From the NCBI RefSeq assembly GCF_000003605.2, contig NW_003156748.1, positions 140,299 to 174,941 on the forward strand: a stretch of 34,643 nt of DNA. The letters are read 5' to 3'. The stretch comes from Saccoglossus kowalevskii. Its lineage: Eukaryota > Hemichordata > Enteropneusta > Harrimaniidae. A model generated the notes under the pieces. The model had not been told where the DNA came from, ran no database searches, and saw nothing but the letters and a program-made list of their open reading frames with translations. Shown here piece by piece: positions 10,126 through 20,584 of the stretch; position 1 is the first letter of the stretch; every line of letters starts with the position of its first letter. Made by a program: the position numbers and the translations under genes.

Positions 10126-11437
10126 CAGCGATGTCTCAAAGTGCATTGTACGGCCGTGCTCTGCGACCTCTTGTACTAAGCCACTCTATGAATGAGGTGT
10201 TTCCAGAGGTCAGGGTTTGTTTAATTTTTAACGACCCGTCTCGTCTGATTTACAATAGTTTCCCTTCAAATGCGACTTCATTTCGAATTTGTCTCACCGG
10301 CGTTTGAGCGGAGTAAAACTGCGAATTGCCGTTGTGTAGCGAACAACTGTGTCATACGAAGTATTTTTTTTAAAGGTTTGAGGAAAGGTGAATTTAGACT
10401 CAACACACCCATTGGCGATAGCTATTTTTATACAACTGTATGAATATCTCATCGGCTTTACGTAATCCATAGCGCACCTCCCTCAGTGGAATAATAACAC
10501 GGCGCAACGACAGTTTTCGTGGAAGGTTTTGACTTCGCGGACGATTTTACGTCCGTTTCCCTATAATTGTAAAAAAAATTGTTATCTGACGATCCAAAAA
10601 ATAATTAGCTTCCACAGTTTTTGTCAGTTTGTCTTGAGATTTTCATACTATTTCGACGACGTCTCTGTGAACAAAATGAAAAGCTTTGCATTCTCGGACA
10701 ATGACATTCGAAGTGTGAAATATTGACCAGAATTAGATATACGGCATATATCCTGCTTGACAACTTTTTGAACTATATATACGCCTGGACGCCGATTTGT
10801 TAATAAACAACTGATAAACGTAGTGTGAAAATTTCACTTGAAATAACAACAATTGTGAGAGCTTTAGATTTTAACTTCCCTTGTAAACTGAAAAACACAA
10901 GTGGAGATAATGGATAATTTGCATAACCATTCACTAAGTGAAAATTTTGCTAATGCTCATATTTAAAATGGCTGTAACAGTCCCAAATTTAAAACTATTA
11001 TCGTTTTGTAAAAAGTTAAATATAGTGTTTAACCATTTTTCTTTTTGATTATTTATGTACAGCCTTGCTAAATCTTGTTAAGCATTCAAAAACGAAAATG
11101 TTTGTACATGTTTTCTATATTTGAAAATCGTCTTTTGAGTATGTTCCACTATTCACAATTTAACAGTCTATAGGGAAGACTGTTTGGATAATAAAAAGCA
11201 AAAAAAATAAAAAATTCACCCCAAGTGCACATGAACCTGCATCTATACCTTAACTCAAATAATTGATGATATCAATGTTTTGATAACTATAATCTAGTAA
11301 CCTGGTCCTGACATTTTCCGATTTGTATCAACACCACCCATCCAACCCTACAACAAAAGAATGTGATAATATTTTAAGGAGTAAATTTAGCTCAGATGTG
11401 TTCTATTGGAAGCTGGCATTATTGTTTTACATATCAA
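10126..11437. other. non-coding flank 5' of the methyltransferase locus
   Basis: AT-rich sequence with no splice-bounded exon. A 5'-UTR exon of the downstream gene could lie here, because the stretch just before each start codon looks like a splice acceptor (ATTTTACAG at 11621-11629). None can be located from sequence alone. Confidence 0.5.
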
Positions 11438-13575
11438 TATATAATAATAATAATAATAATAACGTAATGTTGATGTAACGGCAATTATTTAAAGAAAGGG
11501 ACATTTCTGAGAATGCGAATAAAGATCATTATTTAGAAGCTCTGCGTGGAGTGACTCCTACCTTCACCAAGTGTTGTGCAGAAATATATTTTTTTTCTAA
11601 GATTTAAGTTTGCAGGATTTATTTTACAGATTGCATAGATAGAAGAACTATAGTATGAGATTCTTAACAAAGCTGTCATTACTTATTGCACTGATAGTCG
11701 TCATGTGGTTGCCATGGTACTACAAATGGCTGACAAGCTCCGGGTTCATAGACAGGTACGGCTTACTAGAATATTGTTTCGCAAGCAAAACTGAATATAT
11801 TTAAACCTGTAGTGGCGATGAAAAATACAAGAAACATGCCATGTTTTACTCTGTGTGACCAGAGGAAAATTTCACAATCTTATAAACTGTTCTGTAATAT
11901 TGCTGACATTACTGGTACATATAGCGCAATTTTCAACTGGTGTGTAGATTCGCATATCGACATGCAAATGAATATTGAACCATCATTTTAAACTAATTAT
12001 CATATAATTCAGTTCCCAGATTCACAAGACAGATATTCACTAAACTTTGAAAATTGATTTATTGTAATATAATGAACAAACTTGAACGAAACCATTGGAT
12101 TGTTCACTAAAGACATACAACTAAATTTAATATTTAATGACAACATATAAAGCCAAAGTCACCACTACAATAGAGGTCTAGTTGAAATAAAAAAAATAAA
12201 TATTTGAATAGAATAGACAAACTATGGCGGGCGACGATGGACAATCAGTATATATTATGCAAATAGCTCAAATCTGTCATATTCAATGAAAGCAGAACTA
12301 AAATATATGTGTTTATATAATAGGCTTTATATTTTGGTTGTGTTTCAATACCAATAAATTAATATACATCAACATTGATACTGTTGCCTTTAAGAACACT
12401 TCGCTTGTAATTTTAAAACATCTTAAGTTATAACCCAGGAAGCATAGTGTCATCTCTAATGTTTCTACCAGTGATGTAGATTATGCTCATTATAAGCAGA
12501 CACTGTTAATGTAACTAGTAAATCATTTGGGGGTGTAATGTTTGGACTTGAGAATTCAGGGATTACGGATTTGAACTGATCTCATAATTATGACAGTGGA
12601 GAAATATGAATATAAGACACAATTTTCCAATTTCTGTTGACAAGACACAATAATATCTGTCAAAAATGACGTTTGATAAATATCATTGTACATGCATGAC
12701 ACAGATCACGTACTTGCATGAAGTCATTTTTCTATTTCTCAGAGAGAAAGAAGATATTTCATCAAAACAACGAAAAATATTTTTGGACTGTGGGGGAAAT
12801 GTTGCATCGTCTGTCCAATTATTCAAGGAGAGTTACCCAGATGCAAATGAATATGAAATACATTCCTTCGAGCTTGACCCAAAGCTTCGTCCATATTTTA
12901 AACCTTATGAATTACAAGGGTCAGTTACTGCCCATGTGCCATGCGGCGTTTCAGACAAAGATGGTGAGTATAAACTAACAATATCACTGCACAGCACAAT
13001 GGTAACAAAATAGAGTTATTCATGTACTAAGAACTGTTGTTGATGTTTACTTGATGACATAATGCTGGTTCATCAAAAACTCATCGTTCTTCGATGGCTC
13101 ATCTGTTCAGCTAATGCAGGCTGATGTGACCCATTTTTAAATTTGTCGTTTTGATAATATTCAATAGTACATAGAATGGCTATCGTCGATTATGTCTTTT
13201 TAACTATGAACTTAATTACGTTATCCAAGCTCAATAGAATTTCATATGATGTATTTTGTGCTCATTCACCGTGAAATTTGCATTTACGCACTGTATTTGT
13301 GTCAATTTCATTCATATTTACATACTGAAAATTGGGCAATGGATCTGTCACTTTCCCTCCAGCAGTCTCAGGCTGACTGTTTCCTATTGGATTTGAATGA
13401 CTGTCTTTTCCGCTGTGGCAACTTGCGCTAGATTTGTTCAATATGTATATCAACACTCAATGCCACATTTTAGGTCTTAAACACATATACTGTAAATATC
13501 CTGCTGTGAAATTAACTATTATATAAAAAAAAACGAATAATATTTTTATTATTAGTGTTATCCACATGTTTTGAG
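11438..13575. repeat. tandem duplication, copy 1
   Basis: This block matches 13664 to about 16135 almost base for base apart from indels. It starts in an (ATA)n run and ends in an A-run and AATATTTTTATT stretch just before the N gap. It contains exon 1 and exon 2 equivalents of the methyltransferase gene and the intron between them. Differences are scattered substitutions plus indels, the largest being about 320 bp and about 120 bp present only in copy 2. Confidence 0.95.
11655..12963 (+). CDS. duplicated 5' exons of the FkbM-type methyltransferase gene
   Basis: Exon 1a (11655-11755) and exon 2a (12743-12963) encode the membrane anchor and the first SAM-binding part of the FkbM domain. Compared with copy 2 they differ by two residues, Leu for Phe at position 4 and Glu for Lys at position 35. 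Start context, donor GTACGG, acceptor TTTCTCAG and donor GTGAGT are all intact, and there is no stop. Exon 2a ends in the right phase to splice onto exon 3 at 16277, so this copy could act as an alternative 5' end. Because exon 2 is 221 nt long, using both copies in one transcript would shift the frame. The pair may also be an assembly artefact, given the N gap beside it. No copies of exons 3-6 follow. Confidence 0.75.
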
Positions 13576-13613
13576 AAATGTTATTCATATTTATTTGATA
13601 TAGTCTGTATTAT

Positions 13614-13663
13614 NNNNNNNNNNNNNNNNNNNNNNNNNNNNNNNNNNNNNNNNNNNNNNNNNN
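13614..13663. other. assembly gap of 50 N
   Basis: Exactly 50 N lie between the two copies of the duplicated block. The round number suggests a placeholder gap of unknown true size. Confidence 1.
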
Positions 13664-13867
13664 AATATAATAATAACGTAATGTTGATGTAACGGCAATT
13701 ATTTAAAGAAAGGGACATTTCAGAGAATGCGAATATAGATCTTCATTTAGATACTCAGCGTGGAGCGACTCCTTCCTTCACTAAGTTTTGTGCAGAAATA
13801 TATTTTTTTCTAAGATTTAAGTTTGTAGGATTTTCTTTTCAGATTTCATAGATAGAAGAACTGTAGT

Positions 13868-13968
13868 ATGAGATTCTTTACAAAGCTGTCATTACTTATT
13901 GCACTGATAGTCGTCATGTGGTTGCCATGGTACTACAAATGGCTGACGAGCTCCGGGTTCATAGACAG
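13868..13968 (+). CDS. exon 1: signal anchor
   Basis: Encodes residues 1-34, with a core of LSLLIALIVVMWLPW. It ends AG/GTACGG with two bases of the Arg34 codon. A TTTTCAG-type acceptor about 25 bases upstream of the ATG hints at a 5'-UTR exon further left. Confidence 0.85.
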
Positions 13969-16900
13969 GTACGGCTTACTAGAAAATTGTTTCGCAAGCA
14001 AAACTGAATATATTTAAACCTGTAGTGGCGATGAAAAATACAAGAAACATGCCATGTTTTACTCTGTGTGTTCAGAGGAAAATTTCACAATATTAAAAAC
14101 TGTTCTGTAATATTGCTGACATTACTGGTACATATAGTGCAATTTTCAACTGGTGTATAGATTCGCATATCGACATGCAAATGAATATTGAACCATCACT
14201 TTAAACTAATTATCATATAATTCAGTTCCCAGATTCACAAGGCAGATAATCATTAAACTTTGAAAATTGATTTATTGTAATATAATGAACAAACTTGAAC
14301 GAAACCATTGGATTGTTCACTAAAGACATACAACTAAATTTAATATTTAATGACAACATATAAAGCCAAAGTCACCACTACAATAGAGGTCTAGTTGAAA
14401 TAAAAAAAATAATATTTGAGTAGAATAGACAAACTATGGCGGGCGACGATGGACAATCAGTATATATTATGCAAATAGCTCAAATCTGTCATATTCAATG
14501 AAAGCAGAACTAAAATATGTGTTTAGGCTTTATATTTTGGTTGTGTTTCAATACCAATAAATTAATATACATCAACATTGATACTGTTGCCTTTAAGAAC
14601 ACTTCGCTTGTAATTTAAAACATCTTAAGTTATAACCCAGGAAGCATAGTGTCATCTTTAATGTTTCTACCAGTGATGTAGATTATGCTCATTATAAGCA
14701 GACACTGTTAATGTGTAACCATTATTTCCAGCGGAAGAGGTCATAGGTCGGCTCAGATTTTTGACTGAGTGTATTTTGGTGTCAAGACATAAAATCACCA
14801 GTCGTCACAAAATTTTCGGGTCAACTGCAGAAATTACAAAATTCATTTTAATTCTTGCTCTGTTGATGACTTTCATGTGAGCAAATTTTGAAATAACATC
14901 TTTGAAATTCTCACGAATTCGAAGTGGAATGCGAGGTTCCAATTGATTACATATCATCTGTACAACACACAATGTTTAAACTCAAGTATGATAACGACTT
15001 AACTTATATTTACAATGTTAGGTCCAGTTGGCATAAGTAAATCATTTGGGGTGTAATGTTTGAACTTCAAAATGATGAGAATTGTTAAGGATCACGGATT
15101 TGAACTGATCTTATAATTATGACAGTAGAGAAATATGAATATAAGATACAATTTTCCAATTTCCGTTGACAAGACACGATAATAACTGTCAAAAATGACG
15201 TTTGATAAATATTATTGGACATGCATGACACAATTCACGTACTTGCATGAAGTCATTTTTCTATTTCTCAGAAAGAAAGAAGATATTTCATCAAAACAAC
15301 GAAAAATATTTTTGGACTGTGGAGGAAATGTTGCATCATCTGTCCAATTATTCAAGGAGAGTTACCCAGATGCAAATGAATATGAAATACATTCCTTCGA
15401 GCTTGACCCAAAGCTTCGTCCATATTTTAAACCTTATGAATTACAAGGGTCAGTTACTGCCCATGTGCCATGTGGGGTTTCAGACAAAGATGGTGAGTAT
15501 AAATTCACAATATCACTGCACAGTACCTGAACATGGTATCAATGGTTGGACAACATACTTCAAAAAATCCAACAAATTAGAGATGCAAGCGTTATTAAAA
15601 CCAACCAACTTTCAGTGGACATAAGTTTGGCGTCAACAATTTAAAGCAATTGGTAAAAAAATGAGTTATTCATGTACTGAGAACTATTGTTGTTATTTAT
15701 TTGAAGACATATTGTTCGTTCGTCAACAACTCATCATTCTTCGATGGCTCATTTATATTCTGATGCAATGTGACTTATTCGTTCAGCTAATACAGGCTGA
15801 TGTGATCCATTTTAAAAATGTGTCGTTTTGATAATATTTAATAGTACATAGAATGGCGATCGTAGATTATGTCTTTTTAACTTTGAACTTATCGTTATCC
15901 AAGCTCAATAGAAATTTGTATTGTACTCATTCACCGTGAAATTTGCATTTATGCGCTGTATTTGTGTCAATTTCATTCATATTTACATCCTGAAAATTGG
16001 GCAATGGATCTGTCACTTTCCCTCCAGCAGTCTCCTATTGGATTTCGATGACTGTCTTTTCGCTGGTGGCAACTTGCGCTAGATTTGTTCAATATTTATA
16101 AAAAAAAAATAATATTTTTGTGTTACCCATATGTGAAAATGAACAGTTTTACTGTATGAGCGAGTTCCGGGATTGACTCGATAATGTCAAAATTTGGGCT
16201 TATAGTGGACATGAACTTACATATAAATCTTAATTATTCGTTTATATGATGATCAATAATTGTTTTATCTTCACAGGATTCCTAACAGCTTACCTTGAAA
16301 GTGTTTGGTATCCAGGAAAAATGGGGTTTGCTGAGAGGGATCAACAATGGGGCGGAGGAACTCTTTTGGCAACTGACGACGAAAAGCAAAACAATTTTAA
16401 AAAAGGTTCAAGAAAGCTTTCTCGTCAAATTACAGTACCTATTATTGACCTATCAAAGTGGATTCAAACAAACACAAAAAAGGAAGATTATGTTATTCTG
16501 AAACTTGATGTGCAAGGTTCTGAGTATGCCATTGTTGACAAGATGTTGGCCGATAACACGTTTGAGTGGATTGATAAGTAAGTACATGTTGGGTTATTCT
16601 TTTATATACTAGTACATTAGCGATAGATTATTATGTTCTCACATTTTCTTTCAAAGAGCATGAGAGCTAAACAAACTCGACGACAAAAAATACATTGCAA
16701 CAATACTAATAATGGGCTAAAATTATATGAAAAGCAGCTAGCTATGGGTTTATCACTGATGACTAAATGACAAATACGTGTGTCACAGACTTTTTGTCTG
16801 GTTTCATTCTTCCTATGCTATGTTATCATTGTACATCAATCTATAATCGTATAATTGTTCTGTTTGTTATTATTAGATTTTATGGCGAATTCCATAGTTA

Positions 16901-19228
16901 TGCAGCAGTTGGCGTTGCTGTGGAGGAGAGGACAAGAATAAAAGACTCCGTAGCTGCCCGGGGAATACATCAAGTATTATGGGAAGGAGAAACAAAACAC
17001 TATGCCGATTTTGATAGCCTTCATGAAATTCGGGTAAGATCAAATAAAAGCAAATATTGGTCATCGAATTTGTTTGTGAAACTATGGGGAGGAAATCAAT
17101 ATTTTGTTTGCCCCTCCCTTTTTTTAATGACACTTTAAACGATTTTAAAATCACTGTTGGCCTGAAGTTTCGCATTCTCCAATAATCTCGCATCAACCCA
17201 AACAGCTAGGTTTGTTTTTGTGTCAAATAAAAAAAGACACAGGCATGTCAAACAAGCGTTATGCATTGTCTGGCCACTTAATTAAACTCAGTGCATGTCA
17301 GTGCATGTACACGTTATCAATTTGTGTGATCCGTCTGAGTGTTAAATCCAATAGTAGTATAATTATATTTCTTACTTGTTTTAATTGCTAACTTATTTAT
17401 TTATTTTAAATTTATGATTAAATTTTAGATTCTCCCAGTGTCGCTTGAATGAGTAAAATCGAGATTCTTGGACGGCGATTATCAGAAGAAGCCAACAACG
17501 ATTTTCATTTCGTTTCTTATAGTTTCTCCTATATACTCTCTATTATTTTCAGATACCTAGTAACGCACCCGGTCAAATTCACACGTTGAACAACCAATGT
17601 GTAAAGAAGGAAGAACAATCTCAAGTCAGCATTATTATCGAGGTTGGCATGAATGCAAAAACTGCCAGACTTTTAATTGAAACAATTCATGCCTATGAGA
17701 AACACGTTCCTCTGACATTATTCGTTTACGGTGACTTTGTGGAATTGTATCCTGAACTAATCATAGAGTGGAGCAAAGTGTACGAGATTGGCATCAGAGG
17801 AAGCAGTCCCCTACCAAGGAACCTGTGGGCGTTACAAAACTATGGAATTCAGCGACTGTCCGTTGTCAGTGCCGAGATGAAATTGAGCAAATTGGGAATA
17901 ACAACAGCATATATATTTCCACCTGAATTTGGAGAGACTGTCACCCTCATTGCAAAAGAGAGAAGTCTGCGAATGATTAACTCGACTGTGACACTCCCGC
18001 CAAGAAGTGGTAAGTATGCAAAAGAGACCGTCACTTTGTAGCAAAACCAAATCTTTCCAAGTCACTTCGCCTTAGGTTACATCATATCACAAACTCGGCT
18101 TCATTCCAAGTTGCTTCGTGCAATTATTTTTTCTTTCAAATTTGATTTTATTTACCGACAATAGTATCACCACGACATGCTATTATTGTGTATGGCACAG
18201 TAGTTTACTATTACTTCTTGTACATTTGACCGTTGTACATAATTAAAATTGACATCCATTATGCATCTATTGTTCAATTCAATAATAGTAACAAATGATA
18301 ACAATAATTACTAAAATCAACGTAACAAACCGGGTCCCTGGCGGACAAATCAGGAAACATATACAACTTGTGGTCAGTAGTAAGAAAGAAACACGGATTT
18401 GGATTATTTTCGGTCATTAAATTAGACTAGTTTACATGTTCTTAAAGACCTACTTGCAGACAGCTAATGAGTAATTTATGGAATTATAGGCAGTAGTTGT
18501 TATTAATAGTTGATATTAGTAATCATTTAAACGTGCACGAAGTGATCGTGTGGGAAAGAAGTGACTTTGGTAGTTGGTAATTTGGAACAAAGTGACCGTG
18601 TGTATCAAAATAACCATTAGGTACGAACACTCCCGACGTTATCCAGTCACCAAAATGATTGGTGATCAGTCTTGGCGAATCGCGCATGATGCCTATCCAT
18701 CTGGAACTTGGAACAGTGATGCCATCCATACGTTTCGTCGGCACATCCGCAGCAAAATCAGAATTGAGTTTGAATAAATGAAATTATCCTCACACTTGAA
18801 CTTGGACGCGTATTATCTTCAATATCAGTAGAAAATGATTTAGAACTTATGTAATGTACGAAATATTGCTGTTACCGCTTTCAAGAAACTCACATTGTCG
18901 AATATTGTTATTATAATTATTTATTAGATTGTAATTTGGATCTGTAAATGCTACTCGCGTTATTGTGTCACAAATTCTTATTGTTTAATTTTATTTATCT
19001 GTTACAGGCAGTCTGATGTTAGAGACGTATTTCAAATATGAGGATGTGAAACGAACACCGAAAGCTCTAAGGATCATTCACGAAGAACTCGTGCATAGTG
19101 GGGGAATACTGAGTTTGGATTCTGATTTTCCAGACTGTCAGATGACGTCAATTTTTCTTCTGGATTATTTATACGATGTTTCGAATCACAAAATTACAAG
19201 TTTACGTGAATGCTTTGGTGGTAAATGA
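13868..19228 (+). CDS. membrane-anchored FkbM methyltransferase fused to a degenerate NodB-like domain
   Basis: Exons 13868-13968, 15272-15492, 16277-16577, 16877-17033, 17553-18009 and 19008-19228 all have GT..AG borders and matching phases, giving 1458 nt (485 residues plus TGA). An in-frame TAG lies 15 bases upstream of the ATG. Residues 7-23 form a hydrophobic segment after Arg2/Lys6, which suggests a type II signal anchor. Residues about 44-250 show FkbM features: IFLDCGGN (46-53), SFELDP (75-80), LKLDVQGSE (183-190) and EFHSY (212-216). FkbM proteins are SAM-dependent O-methyltransferases, often acting on sugars. Residues about 284-470 resemble the NodB deacetylase fold (PLTLFVYGDF 313-322, ELYPELI 324-330, EIGIRG 338-343, FPPEFG 382-387, GGILSLDSD 444-452). 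The metal and catalytic residues are replaced, so this half is probably inactive and may bind glycan. The FkbM call is strong, the NodB call moderate and the function inferred. Confidence 0.85.
14714..15035. repeat. about 320-bp segment present only in copy 2
   Basis: Aligning intron 1 of the two copies leaves this segment unpaired. The copies rejoin at GTAAATCATTTGGGG. Short GTAA microhomology is seen at both edges. No terminal inverted repeats or poly-A were found, so it could be a short element inserted in copy 2 or a deletion in copy 1. Confidence 0.7.
15272..15492 (+). CDS. exon 2: FkbM motifs I and II
   Basis: Encodes residues 34-108 including DCGGN (49-53, SAM-binding loop) and FELDP (76-80, acidic residue expected to hold the SAM ribose). 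Acceptor is TTTCTCAG, donor is GAT G/GTGAGT. The length of 221 nt is not a multiple of three. Confidence 0.9.
16277..16577 (+). CDS. exon 3: FkbM C-terminal half
   Basis: Encodes residues 108-208. It holds the variable insert WYPGKMGFAERDQQWGGGTL and the family hallmark LKLDVQGSEYAIV (183-195), then a Trp-Ile-Asp turn. Acceptor is TCTTCACAG, donor is AA/GTAAGT (phase 2). Confidence 0.9.
16877..17033 (+). CDS. exon 4: end of FkbM domain
   Basis: Encodes residues 208-260, beginning KFYGEFHSYA; an acidic-Phe-His motif at this place is common in FkbM proteins. The acceptor is TTATTATTAG, with a modest pyrimidine tract, and the donor is CGG/GTAAGA (phase 0). Confidence 0.85.
17553..18009 (+). CDS. 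exon 5: linker and first part of NodB-like domain
   Basis: Encodes residues 261-413. After a polar linker, a beta strand VSIIIEV (285-291) takes the place where active NodB enzymes have T-F-D-D. The stretch TLFVYGDF to YEIGIRG matches the NodB strand-helix pattern, but the H-x3-H metal site is replaced by SSPLP. FPPEFG (382-387) corresponds to the R-x-P-Y/F-G motif without its Arg. One N-glycosylation sequon (NST) lies at 403-405. Confidence 0.85.
18651..18850. repeat. dispersed repeat in intron 5, copy 1
   Basis: This stretch matches 29347-29820, where about 260 bp interrupt it. On the minus strand it is open for over 60 codons and reads VPTKRMDGITVPSSRWIGIM followed by RDSPRLITNHFGDW. The second site keeps related residues (MRNSPRKIINHFG) but with frame breaks. 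This may be a fragment of an unknown element or of a duplicated exon. Confidence 0.6.
19008..19228 (+). CDS. exon 6: end of NodB-like domain and stop
   Basis: Encodes residues 413-485 after a CTGTTACAG acceptor. GGILSLDSD (444-452) lies where active NodB proteins carry L-L-H-D. The catalytic His is absent. The protein ends in a short Cys-containing tail, CFGGK, then TGA at 19226-19228. Confidence 0.85.
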
Positions 19229-19305
19229 CAAGTCGTTGTTTGATGCCGTGGAGCTTTGAAATTAATTTGAAACGACAATAACTAAATAGAATTTTAAATC
19301 AAACT

Positions 19306-19311
19306 AATAAA
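19306..19311 (+). promoter_or_regulatory. candidate polyadenylation signal AATAAA
   Basis: AATAAA lies 78 bases beyond the stop codon of the methyltransferase gene. A second AATAAA is at 19731-19736 and would give a longer 3' UTR. Which is used cannot be told from sequence. Confidence 0.45.
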
Positions 19312-19800
19312 ATAATAATATCAATAATCTATATTGAACCCTGCCAAATTGTGGTCATTAAAACATGGTTGGTCAGAAACATGTCCGTTTATGTTTTTGG
19401 ACATCTTACCACTAAACTGACGTTCACTAAATTGTCAGCAACCAATGCCTGAAGTCATCTAGAACTTGATTTAAAAAGCTGCAGCTATTTATTAGACAGT
19501 TTGAGTCACATAATTTTCATTGAAATCACAATGACAGGCATGGGATGAGTTCTGTTGTTGGCCATTGTGCTTTTCAACCTAAGAATGAATACAAACACAA
19601 TTAGGAATGCTGCTCACATTGATGTTCTAATTATCAGATTTATTTGATGAATGCAATTTATAATGTATTAATATGGGTTTCATTAATTCGTTTGCTTTGT
19701 CTCATGATTTATTTGGGAAATTTTGTTTGGAATAAATGCTGAACCTGATATTAGAGTGTCCTTGTTCATTGTGACCACTAATTGTATTGAAGTGTGTCTG

Positions 19801-20046
19801 GAACATGTTTATATTTCTGAAGTTTGAAACAGGTTTCAGATATGTTTACATAAAATGTTTCAGTCTAGCTCCACACAGATCTCAAACATGCCTTAACTGT
19901 GTGTTTTTGTAGCGAACACATTCATTTTCCAAAAGTGTCATCATCGTCCGTCGACATTATACTAGTAAATAAAGTGTCTGAAACTTGTTTGGGGAACATC
20001 TAAAAACGTCTCCTGTACAGTAACCAGACATGTTTCAGACGTGTCT
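19801..20046. promoter_or_regulatory. cluster of p53-family half-sites
   Basis: Four perfect RRRCWWGYYY decamers occur here: GAACATGTTT (19801-19810), AAACATGCCT (19884-19893), AAACTTGTTT (19981-19990) and AGACATGTTT (20026-20035). The last is followed after one base by AGACGTGTCT (20037-20046), which has one mismatch, making an almost complete two-half-site element. Related imperfect copies (GAAACAGGTTTC) lie between. It could also be a decayed short repeat with a GAAACATGTTTC core. Confidence 0.45.
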
Positions 20047-20580
20047 CAAACATGGATGACATTAGTCCCATTTCGGTAAGAGAAGTTAAATATATAATTA
20101 ATACTGCAAAATATTGTGTTTCATTGATATAACTGGTGGTTTCTCAGGGTTCAGTGAAATGCACGTTATCACACACTTAAACGTTCTGTTCTTGAAATAC
20201 GTTATACTCTCAAAAATATTACTATCATCCCAATTCATAATTTGGTTTTCCAACATTGTTTCGCATATGATAAATGCCTTACAAATATTCTGTGTACAAA
20301 TAGAAAATGCATAACGCATATATTTACATTTATAAAGGGAGAACACGAGTACAAATCTACAAAAGAACAGTACCGCTAAACGTGATGTTGCCTAATGGGT
20401 GCAATGCACGTGGAAGATTCATAAGCGTTTTTTGTAAGTGGTTTGGTAAAAGTTGGTAAAAAGCATATATATCGTTGATTGAGCTGAAATACATGTTATT
20501 CAAGAAATTTCAGCAACGTAATACTGCATTCAATATCATCCATTTTGAACATTTTTGCACGAATGTGTAAGAATTCACAC
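20047..20580. other. non-coding, no feature recognised
   Basis: AT-rich sequence between the p53-like cluster and the second dispersed-repeat copy. Overlapping short open frames on both strands here look like chance. Confidence 0.5.
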
Positions 20581-20584
20581 TCGT

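Larger units (their letters stand above)
13664..16135. repeat. tandem duplication, copy 2
   Basis: Second copy of the block at 11438-13575, starting directly at the end of the N gap within the same AATAATAACGTAATG context. It carries extra sequence at about 14714-15035 and 15523-15650. It is continuous with exons 3-6 of the gene. Confidence 0.95.

Noticed and set aside
16767-17138. 123-codon + strand frame read as a separate gene
   Set aside because: Its core is exon 4 of the methyltransferase gene (16877-17033); both flanks are intron read-through.
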